Shown here piece by piece: positions 33,380 through 42,547 of a stretch of DNA of 64,000 bases (the first letter of the stretch is position 1; each line of letters begins with the position of its first letter). Origin of the DNA: Spartobacteria bacterium (GTDB lineage Bacteria; Verrucomicrobiota; Verrucomicrobiia; Chthoniobacterales; UBA10450); NCBI GenBank assembly GCA_021325495.1, contig JAJPGZ010000002.1:434001-498000 (forward strand). Reading direction: 5' to 3'. The position numbers were made by a program, and so were the translations under genes. The notes beneath the pieces were generated by a model. It did not search any database and was not told where the DNA came from. It worked only from the letters and a program-made list of their open reading frames with translations.

Positions 33380-34386
33380 TTGATCACTCCCTTTTGCCAG
33401 ACGAGCACGCGATCACGCACTTTGAAGAGCAACGTCATAATGCTGGAAAAAAATGCGGCCATGATGATGAGTGCGGCAAAAACTTTTCCGTATTCGGCCC
33501 AGCCTTGCGCCCAACTCACATACCAGCCGAGTCCTGATTTCACGCCGATGGATTCCGCGACCACGAGCGTGAGAAACGAAGCGCCCAGCCCCATGAAGAG
33601 TCCGATAAAAATATTCGGCAACGCTGCCGGCACGGCGACGCGAAAGATGAGGTAACCGCGGCCCGCGCCCAATGTTCGCGCCACATCGAGATACGAAGCG
33701 CGCGTGTTCGAAATTCCCGACGAGGTCAGCATCGTCACCGGAAACCAGACGGCGAGCGCGATCAACGCCATCGCTGAGAAGGTGCCCGACGGCGAAAGAA
33801 CCATGGCGAGCGGAATCCACGCCGTCGCCGGAATCGGGCCGACGATTTTCAGGACCGGCATTCCCCAATAACGAATTTGGCGCGACCAACCGATGCAGAG
33901 TCCGCTGAACAATCCTGCGAGCACGCCGAGCGCGTAACCGCATAACAACAACACGAACGAGTGCCAGGTGCTGTCGAACAAAAGTTTGTAATCGCTGATC
34001 AGACTCTGCAGCACTTTTGCCGGGCTCGGGAAATACGGCAGCGGAAGTAAACGCAAACCGGTGGTGATGATTTCCCAGAGGCAAAGCAGCAGTGTGCCGG
34101 CGGCGAGAATGGGGTGAACATTTTGTCGCCAGCGACGCACCGCGCTCGAGAAAAGTTGCGCGGGCGCGGTGAAAACTGCGATGGCGAGAACGGTGCAGAG
34201 AAAAATCGTGTAGTAGCGCGTTTCGGCGGACGGTTCGTTTTTGGAAATGAGGAGATGCACCACCAGCGTGATGGCGACCGCGCCGAAAAATGTGAGCAAC
34301 GATTGCAGATGTTTGCTCACCGGCGGCGGCGCGATCTGGCGGCTCCGCGCAAGATCGACATCTTCCTCTGCGCTATTCTGCATCAC
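33373..34386 (-). CDS. ABC transporter permease (SsuC/TauC type) with extended N-terminus
   Basis: A 337-residue membrane protein. The C-terminal 240 residues are a typical BPD-type permease, with the ATPase-contacting EAA-like loop at SYLDVARTLGAGRGYLIFRVAVPAALPNIFIGLFMG. The N-terminal 100 residues add three extra hydrophobic segments (LLTFFGAVAITLVVHLLI, YYTIFLCTVLAIAVFTAP, ILAAGTLLLCLWEIIT), more than usual for SsuC. It starts 9 bp after the substrate-binding gene and overlaps the ATPase gene. The substrate is not determined. Confidence 0.88.
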   Translation of the reverse strand: MMQNSAEEDVDLARSRQIAPPPVSKHLQSLLTFFGAVAITLVVHLLISKNEPSAETRYYTIFLCTVLAIAVFTAPAQLFSSAVRRWRQNVHPILAAGTLLLCLWEIITTGLRLLPLPYFPSPAKVLQSLISDYKLLFDSTWHSFVLLLCGYALGVLAGLFSGLCIGWSRQIRYWGMPVLKIVGPIPATAWIPLAMVLSPSGTFSAMALIALAVWFPVTMLTSSGISNTRASYLDVARTLGAGRGYLIFRVAVPAALPNIFIGLFMGLGASFLTLVVAESIGVKSGLGWYVSWAQGWAEYGKVFAALIIMAAFFSSIMTLLFKVRDRVLVWQKGVIKW

Positions 34387-34395
34387 GCGATTCTG

Positions 34396-35586
34396 TTATC
34401 GCGTCGCGTCTTTCGCCACCATCGTTTTTGAAAGATGCTGCGCATTCGGGTCGGCCAGGTTCGGCGCATCCTGGTCGGGCTGATCAAACATTTTGCGGCG
34501 ACAGCACGAATCCCCCGCGTCTTTCTCGATCAACGCCGCCATCAAACGAATGTCTTCGTTAGGCGAAACTTGTCCGCCCGCGACTTTCTCCACTTGCAAC
34601 GATTTGATCCAATCGTCGCTCACGCCATCGAGCTGCATGAACGCGCGTTTCGCCAGTGCGTTCGTGTCCGTTTCCGGCGCGAGCATCTTCGCCGCTTTCA
34701 TTTCACGCGCCGCGGTGACGAGCGAATCCGCCGCCATTTGCACCGCGGGAATGTAACGCAAACGCGCGAGCGCGACCGTGTTCAACTCTTCCGTTGACGC
34801 GAGATATTTTTTTTCGACGGCGAGAGCGGCCGCCGTTTTTGGATTTGTTTCGACCCATTTCGCGCCTTTCAACATCGCGCGCGTCGCCGCGGCGGCGCGT
34901 TTCGGATTCGCGTCCACCCATTTGCCGTTGGCGATGACTTCGCAGCAATATTCTTCGTTGTAAGGCGCGTCCATGATCTGGTCGGCGATGTTGCGCACTT
35001 TGCCTTCGGCGATGAGCAAGCTGCCGATCGGCTCCGCGTTCGCGACCGCGTCGACTTCGCCTTTGTCGAGCGCGAGTCCGAGCTCACCCGCCGGATAAAC
35101 TTTCCAAATGATATCTTTGCCCGCGTCGATCCCGTGCGTTCCGAAAACGCGATTCGCGAAAACGAACGGCGGCGTTCCCATTCCCGGAACACCGATGCGT
35201 TTGCCTTTCAGATCTTCAATGGTGTGGATGTTCGTCCTCACGCCCGCCTGTACGCGCAGGCATCCGCGATGAATCCCGGCGAGAAATCGCACATCCAGTC
35301 CCTGCTCGATCGGTTTCAAAAAATACATGATGAGATGATGCGTGATGTCGTAACCGCCAAGCGCGAGCGTGTCCTTGTAGTTCGTCCAATTACATTTCAC
35401 CAACTCCGGTTCGAGCCCTTCCTCTTTGAAAAATCCTTTTTCGTACGCGACGTAGATTGGCGCTTCACACGTGAGGCCGATGTAACCGACACGCACTTTG
35501 TTCGACGATGCGGAGGAAGCGGAATTTTTTTTGCCGCAAGCTGTGAGCGACAGCGCCAGGAGGACGACAAATGTTTGAGCGCGCAT
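34396..35586 (-). CDS. ABC transporter substrate-binding lipoprotein (NMT1/SsuA-like)
   Basis: A 396-residue lipoprotein (lipobox LSLTACGKK, Cys about residue 17). The NMT1/SsuA-type solute-binding fold is seen in VRVGYIGLTCEAPIYVAYEKGFFKEEGLEPELVK, HTIEDLKGKRIGVPGMGTPP and LALDKGEVDAVANAEPIGSLL. After the fold, about 50 extra residues contain a CC pair (DSCCRRKMF) and end in a hydrophilic tail. It is the first gene of the ABC operon. Candidate ligands for this family include nitrate, sulfonates, pyrimidine precursors and bicarbonate; the sequence does not settle which. Confidence 0.88.
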   Translation of the reverse strand: MRAQTFVVLLALSLTACGKKNSASSASSNKVRVGYIGLTCEAPIYVAYEKGFFKEEGLEPELVKCNWTNYKDTLALGGYDITHHLIMYFLKPIEQGLDVRFLAGIHRGCLRVQAGVRTNIHTIEDLKGKRIGVPGMGTPPFVFANRVFGTHGIDAGKDIIWKVYPAGELGLALDKGEVDAVANAEPIGSLLIAEGKVRNIADQIMDAPYNEEYCCEVIANGKWVDANPKRAAAATRAMLKGAKWVETNPKTAAALAVEKKYLASTEELNTVALARLRYIPAVQMAADSLVTAAREMKAAKMLAPETDTNALAKRAFMQLDGVSDDWIKSLQVEKVAGGQVSPNEDIRLMAALIEKDAGDSCCRRKMFDQPDQDAPNLADPNAQHLSKTMVAKDATR

Positions 35587-35630
35587 CGCGGTATTTGTAG
35601 CGGCTTTGACGCAGGGAAGCGAAATTGTTT

Positions 35631-37871
<2,241 letters not shown>

Positions 37872-37933
37872 GCCGGAATTTAATTGAAAATCGAGTGATT
37901 CACGAGCATGAGCACGTGCGATATTTCCGGCCG

Positions 37934-38536
37934 ATGGCTCGATTCCTTTTCAAGTTGATCTTGTGCCTCTTGCTCGCGCTCGCGGCGGGTTTCGGTTGGC
38001 GCGCGATTCGTTCGGGCGATCCGCTATACACATTTTACGAATGGGTAAGTCCGGCGCGCTTTCAGAAATTTGATCCGCTCATTGAAGCGGTCGCGGCCGA
38101 ACATGAGCTCGACCCGATGCTGGTGAAAGCGGTGGTGTGGCGTGAGAGCCGGCTCGATCCGCAGAAAATCGGCAGCGCGGGCGAGCGCGGTCTCATGCAA
38201 GTGAGCGAGAAAGCGGCATTGGAATGGGCGGGCGAAAACAAGATCGACAATTTCCAGCCGGAGGATTTGTTCGACCCGAAACGCAATCTCGAGGCGGGCA
38301 GCTGGTATCTGCATCGCGCGCTTGAGCATTGGAAAATCGAGCCCGACGCAGTCCCGTTCGCGCTCGCGGAATACAACGCCGGCGCCAGTCGCGCGCAACG
38401 CTGGGCCGGCGGCAACGCCAGCCCCGCCATGCCTACGCGCGATTTTTTGCGCAACATCGATTTCCCGGCGACGCGCAAATACGTCGAGTCGATCATCGAG
38501 CGCTACCGTTTCTACAAACAGCGTGGCCGGATGTGA
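37934..38536 (+). CDS. Lytic transglycosylase (SLT domain)
   Basis: A 200-residue protein. The ATG at 37934 gives an N-terminal membrane anchor or signal (FLFKLILCLLLALAAGFGW). The SLT fold shows VKAVVWRESRLDPQKIGSAGERGLMQV, with the catalytic Glu in RESR and the GLMQ motif, and AEYNAGASRAQRW near the end. It cleaves peptidoglycan glycan strands, forming 1,6-anhydro ends. It diverges from priA, and upstream in-frame starts would only add a short hydrophilic stretch. Confidence 0.92.
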   Translation: MARFLFKLILCLLLALAAGFGWRAIRSGDPLYTFYEWVSPARFQKFDPLIEAVAAEHELDPMLVKAVVWRESRLDPQKIGSAGERGLMQVSEKAALEWAGENKIDNFQPEDLFDPKRNLEAGSWYLHRALEHWKIEPDAVPFALAEYNAGASRAQRWAGGNASPAMPTRDFLRNIDFPATRKYVESIIERYRFYKQRGRM

Positions 38537-38540
38537 TTTG

Positions 38541-39371
38541 TTAGGCAGAAAATTCGCGCGCGATTTGTGCGTTAATCGACGCGACCTCACTAAGATCGAC
38601 AGGCACATCGACGCCGCGTTGCGGCAAAGCCGCAATCACTTTTTCGGTCGCAATATTTCCAACGAGCGCGTCTTGCGCGAAGGGACAACCGCCCAGCCCG
38701 CCGATCGCGGAATCGAATCGGCGACAACCCGCATCGTAAGCCGCGAGCACTTTTGCCGTCGCTTCTCCCGGCGTGCTGTGCATGTGAATGCCGATGTCGA
38801 ATTCATTTCCAACCGCGTTCATGACTTCGCCGATCAGTTTTGCCGAAGCGATCCCGACAGTGTCCGCCAACGAAATCGACTTCACGCCAAGATCGACAAT
38901 TGCATTCACGAGGCGCTTGACTTCATCCGCGCTCCACGGATCGCCGTACGGATTTCCAAACGCCATCGAGATGTAGGCGACGATGTCGAGACCTGATCCG
39001 CGGATCGCGCGCAAGATCGACATGTTCTCTTCCGGCGATTGATTTTGATTCTTGCGCAGGAACGTCGGCGAGACCGAAGTGGGAAATCCGAGCGTGGTCA
39101 CACGCTTCGTCGCGACCGCGCGTTCGGCCCCGCGTTCATTCACGACGATGCCGATAAGATCGACATCGTTAGGCAAATCGATTTGCGCGAGCACTTGTTC
39201 GCTGTCCGCCATTTGCGGGACGGCTTTGGGCGAAACGAAACTGACGGCGTCGATGTGCTTGAAACGGGCGTCGATGAGCGCGCGCAGATAACGCGCCTTC
39301 AATTCTGTCGGAATTTGTTTCGGCAATCCCTGCCACGCATCGCGCGGGCACTCGATCAGTTTGATCGACAT
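38541..39371 (-). CDS. Hydroxymethylglutaryl-CoA lyase-like enzyme
   Basis: A 276-residue TIM-barrel protein. The ATG at 39371 (MSIKLIECPRDAWQG) is chosen because the upstream frame lacks family features. It shows the HMGL-like motifs: ECPRDAWQG with the Arg-Asp of the active site (usual form GPRDGLQ), SISLADTVGIA, the metal ligands HMHSTPG, and the GGLGGCPFA loop with the catalytic Cys. HMG-CoA lyase splits HMG-CoA into acetoacetate and acetyl-CoA in leucine and ketone metabolism; related lyases act on similar 3-hydroxy acyl-CoAs. Four 10-mer copies lie inside. It diverges from polX with a 38-bp gap. Confidence 0.85.
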   Translation of the reverse strand: MSIKLIECPRDAWQGLPKQIPTELKARYLRALIDARFKHIDAVSFVSPKAVPQMADSEQVLAQIDLPNDVDLIGIVVNERGAERAVATKRVTTLGFPTSVSPTFLRKNQNQSPEENMSILRAIRGSGLDIVAYISMAFGNPYGDPWSADEVKRLVNAIVDLGVKSISLADTVGIASAKLIGEVMNAVGNEFDIGIHMHSTPGEATAKVLAAYDAGCRRFDSAIGGLGGCPFAQDALVGNIATEKVIAALPQRGVDVPVDLSEVASINAQIAREFSA

Positions 39372-39409
39372 CGTGCTGCCGAGTTTATTCTCGGTGAAGA
39401 GTTCAGCAA

Positions 39410-41167
39410 ATGACGAAGGCCGAAATCGCAAATGCACTTCAGGAAATATCGACGTTGCTCGAGCTGAAGGACGAAAATGTTTTTAAAGTGCGCGCGTATG
39501 CGAATGCGGCGCGCTCGATCGAAGCGTGGGGCGGCAGCTTGTCCGATCTGCAGGATGAAGAAGCGCTCGCGAAAATTCCCGGCATCGGCAAGGCGATCGC
39601 TGGAAAGGTCAAGGAACTCGCGTCCACGGGTTCGCTGAAATATCTGGAAGAACTGCGCGGCGAATTTCCGGCCGCGATCCTGGAATTATTTTCGATCTCG
39701 GGATTGGGCGCGAAGAAGATCAAGGCGCTGCATGAGCAACTGAAGATCAATTCGGTCGATGAATTGCTGAAGGCGTGTCAATCGGGGCGCGTCGCGGAAT
39801 TGCCGGGATTTGGCGAGACGACGCAGGCGAAGATTTGCGCGAGCATCGAGCAACGCGCGAAACATGCCGGCTCGTTTCAGTTCGGACAGGTGGCGAATGA
39901 AGCGGAAGATTTGTTAGGTAAACTGCGCGCGCATCCCGACGCAGTAGATGTCGATCTTGCCGGAAGTTACCGGCGCCGAAAGGAAATCGTGCGCGATCTC
40001 GATTTCATCGTCGCGACGAAGAAGCCGGACGCGATCACGAAATTGCTAGTCGAACACCCGGCGACCGAATCGATTATCGCGCAAGGTCCGACGAAGACGA
40101 GCGTGCGTTTGCGCTCCGGAATTCAATGCGATCTGCGCGTGGTGAGCGCGGCCGAGTATCCATTCGCGCTCAATTATTTTACCGGGAGCAAGGAGCACAA
40201 CATCGAGATGCGGAACCGCGCGCTGAAACGCGGCTGGACATTGAATGAGTATCGACTCGCACCACTTCCGCCCGATCCCAACGCGAAACGCGCAAGATCG
40301 ACAATGAAGATTCCGAAAGTGCGCGATGAATCCGATCTCTATCGCGCGATGGATCTCGATTACATCCCGCCGGAATTGCGCGAGAACTGCGGCGAGTTCG
40401 AAGCGGCCGCGAATCACACGCTGCCGAAATTGATCGAGTTCAAAGACATTCGCGGCACGTTTCATTGTCACACGACCGAGAGCGATGGGCACAATACGCT
40501 CGAAGAAATGGTCGCGGCGGCGCAGTCGTTAGGCCTGGAGTATCTCGGCATCGCCGATCACAGCAAGAGCACCGTGCAGGCGCATGGCCTCGACGAGACG
40601 CGGTTGCGCGCGCAGGTCACAGCTATTCGCAAGTTGAACAAAAAGCTGAAGGGTTTTCGAGTTTTTGCCGGCGTCGAGTGCGATATTTTGCGCGACGGTT
40701 CGTTAGACTTTCCCGACGAGGTTTTGCGCGATCTGGATTATGTGGTCGTCTCAGTCCATTCCGTTTTTAATTTGAGCGAAGCGGACATGACCAGGCGCAT
40801 CATTCGCGCGATGGAAAATCCTTACGTGACGTTCCTCGCGCATCCGACGGGGCGCTTGTTGCTCAAGCGCGAAGGGTACGATGTCGATCTTGCGAAGATC
40901 ATCGACGCCGCCGCGGAAACGGGAACCTGGATCGAACTAAACGCCGCGCCGAAGCGCCTCGACATGGACTGGCGCTGGTGGCCGCGTGCGAAAGAACGCG
41001 GCGTGAAATGCGTGATCAATCCGGACGCACATCGAGTGGAACGAATTAACGATTTACGTTTTGGCGTCGGCGCTGCGCGGAAAGGTTGGCTGACGAAAGC
41101 CGATGTGGTGAACACACTTCCGTTAGGCAAGATCGACAACGAACTGCAGCGCAAACGCGCGCGCTAA
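39410..41167 (+). CDS. polX: DNA polymerase/3'-5' exonuclease PolX
   Basis: A 585-residue protein of standard bacterial PolX length. The N-terminal helix-hairpin-helix regions (KIPGIGKAIAGKVKEL, SISGLGAKKIKALHEQL, LPGFGETTQAKICASIEQ) are followed by the nucleotidyltransferase core (GSYRRRKEIVRDLDFIVATKK). The C-terminal PHP domain has the metal ligands GTFHCHTTESDGHNTLEEM, GIADHSKS, FAGVECDIL and VINPDAHR. It fills short gaps in base excision repair and has a metal-dependent exonuclease. Four copies of the 10-mer occur, one (41129) directly after a GTTAGGC copy. Confidence 0.95.
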   Translation: MTKAEIANALQEISTLLELKDENVFKVRAYANAARSIEAWGGSLSDLQDEEALAKIPGIGKAIAGKVKELASTGSLKYLEELRGEFPAAILELFSISGLGAKKIKALHEQLKINSVDELLKACQSGRVAELPGFGETTQAKICASIEQRAKHAGSFQFGQVANEAEDLLGKLRAHPDAVDVDLAGSYRRRKEIVRDLDFIVATKKPDAITKLLVEHPATESIIAQGPTKTSVRLRSGIQCDLRVVSAAEYPFALNYFTGSKEHNIEMRNRALKRGWTLNEYRLAPLPPDPNAKRARSTMKIPKVRDESDLYRAMDLDYIPPELRENCGEFEAAANHTLPKLIEFKDIRGTFHCHTTESDGHNTLEEMVAAAQSLGLEYLGIADHSKSTVQAHGLDETRLRAQVTAIRKLNKKLKGFRVFAGVECDILRDGSLDFPDEVLRDLDYVVVSVHSVFNLSEADMTRRIIRAMENPYVTFLAHPTGRLLLKREGYDVDLAKIIDAAAETGTWIELNAAPKRLDMDWRWWPRAKERGVKCVINPDAHRVERINDLRFGVGAARKGWLTKADVVNTLPLGKIDNELQRKRAR

Positions 41168-41970
41168 ATCGTTTCGCGTTGCGGCAGGAACATGGTGAGA
41201 CATTTGCAGGCGCCGCCGGCTTTGAGGAATTCGCTCATGGGCAATTGGTGACACTCGTAGCCGCGGTCGCGTAATTGCCTAACGAGATTCGGCGCGCCTT
41301 CCGGCAAAACCACTTGTCGATCTAACACGACAGCGTTGCAGGAAAAGTGCACCGCTTCTTCTTCGACGACATCGATCAAATCGGTGACGTGATCGCGAAT
41401 GGTGTGCTGTCCATATTCATCGAACGCCGCCGGAAACCAAAACGCGCCGCCATCGGGCAGCGGACAAAAGCAGGTGTCGATGTGATAAAAGCGCGCATCG
41501 ACCAGCTCGACCGAGATGGAGTGACAGCCGAACATCTCCGCGACTTTGTGATGTGATTTCACGTCGGAGCGAAATTTGTAACCGCAGAACAAGGTGTCGC
41601 CGCCGAAAAGCGCGTCGCCTTCACCTTCGAAATAATAATCGTTCGGCAACCAAGTGACTTCGTAGCCGTGTGCTTCCATCCATTTCGCGAAGTAGGGCGC
41701 TTCGCCGGCGCGTTCCTGATGACGAAAATTACTCGGGACAAATTTTTTTCCGATGGCGAGGCCGGCGTTGGCGGTGAAGACCATGTCGGGAAGTCCTTTG
41801 ACCGGCTCGACCAGGTGAACTTTGCAGTCGAGGCGCAGGAGCGTTTCGTACAGACCTTTCCACTGTTGCTGCGCGATCGCGGCTTCAGCGCCGCGAGCGC
41901 GGCTCATCCAGGGATTGATTTCATATTCGATGCCGTAGTGGTCCGGCGGACAAAGAAGGAGTTCCCGCAT
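41164..41970 (-). CDS. Arginine dihydrolase-like amidinotransferase-fold enzyme (stand-alone ArgZ/AgrE N-domain)
   Basis: A 268-residue enzyme of the guanidino-modifying superfamily. It opens with ELLLCPPDHYGIEYEINPWM, and Asn19 and Asn68 (MVFTANAGLA) sit three residues short of the Asn22 and Asn71 of cyanobacterial ArgZ as I recall them, the residues that set arginine dihydrolase apart from deiminases. The catalytic His (FYHIDTCFCPL) and the C-terminal Cys (FLKAGGACKCLTM) are present. ArgZ turns arginine into ornithine, CO2 and two ammonia. In AgrE this domain is fused to LOR/SDH and ornithine cyclodeaminase domains; here the LOR/SDH piece is a separate gene 11 bp upstream and no cyclodeaminase is seen. 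DDAH is the alternative. Confidence 0.82.
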   Translation of the reverse strand: MRELLLCPPDHYGIEYEINPWMSRARGAEAAIAQQQWKGLYETLLRLDCKVHLVEPVKGLPDMVFTANAGLAIGKKFVPSNFRHQERAGEAPYFAKWMEAHGYEVTWLPNDYYFEGEGDALFGGDTLFCGYKFRSDVKSHHKVAEMFGCHSISVELVDARFYHIDTCFCPLPDGGAFWFPAAFDEYGQHTIRDHVTDLIDVVEEEAVHFSCNAVVLDRQVVLPEGAPNLVRQLRDRGYECHQLPMSEFLKAGGACKCLTMFLPQRETI

Positions 41971-41981
41971 AAAATCGACAA

Positions 41982-42224
41982 CTACTTGTTAGGCCGGCTC
42001 ACCTCAGCACCGTGCTGGCGCAGACGCTCGATCAATTCATCAAGCGAAGCTTGGTCCGGTGCCTGGATCTCGATGCGGGCGAGGCTGGGATCGATGCGCT
42101 TCTGGCCAATCTTAAATTCGACGATGTTAAAGGTGGCGCGTTGGGTCACGATTTGATCGAGCACCTTGGGTAGAATCAAGGAGTCGATAATGTGGCCACG
42201 CAGTTCGATTGTCTCGGAAACCAT
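41982..42224 (-). CDS. Stand-alone LOR/SDH conserved-region protein
   Basis: An 80-residue protein (ETIELRGHIIDSLILPKVLDQIVTQRATFNIVEFKIGQKRIDPSLARIEIQAPDQASLDELIERLRQHGAE). It matches the small domain called LOR/SDH bifunctional enzyme conserved region, normally found between the arginine dihydrolase and ornithine cyclodeaminase parts of AgrE-type proteins or at the N-terminus of archaeal ornithine cyclodeaminases. As a free-standing gene directly before the dihydrolase gene on the same strand, it is probably a regulatory or structural subunit of that enzyme. Gene order in transcription is LOR/SDH first, then the dihydrolase. Confidence 0.82.
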   Translation of the reverse strand: MVSETIELRGHIIDSLILPKVLDQIVTQRATFNIVEFKIGQKRIDPSLARIEIQAPDQASLDELIERLRQHGAEVSRPNK

Positions 42225-42301
42225 CGAGCCAATTTAGCGAGAGAAATGCGTCCGCCAAATTTGCGGAGGCGCGATGCAAGATCGACAACTACGGTTAGGC
42301 A

Positions 42302-42547
42302 ATGACGAAGGCGATGGACGATCTGGTTGCGATGGAAACAAAGATCGCGCTGGTGCTGGCAGTGAAACCGGAATGTTTCATCACGCATCCGGCGGAGTTG
42401 CGCGTGCTGAAGCAAATGAGCGCGGAGGACCTTCACCAATTCGCGCAAAGGCGGGGCTGGCGAACGGTCTGCCGATTGGGCGGACGCCAAATCGAATTCT
42501 ATAATGACGTGACGGTGCGGGGGGACGCCGCCGCGCGGTATGATTAA
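42302..42547 (+). CDS. Conserved-looking 81-residue protein, unknown
   Basis: An 81-residue soluble protein (MDDLVAMETKIALVLAVKPECFITHPAELRVLKQMSAEDLHQFAQRRGWRTVCRLGGRQIEFYNDV) with a compact helix-strand pattern and one Cys pair far apart. It diverges from the LOR/SDH gene and ends four bases into the end of the convergent 834-residue gene. A second start (MDD) four codons later is possible. No family recognised; ordinary composition supports a real gene. Confidence 0.6.
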   Translation: MTKAMDDLVAMETKIALVLAVKPECFITHPAELRVLKQMSAEDLHQFAQRRGWRTVCRLGGRQIEFYNDVTVRGDAAARYD

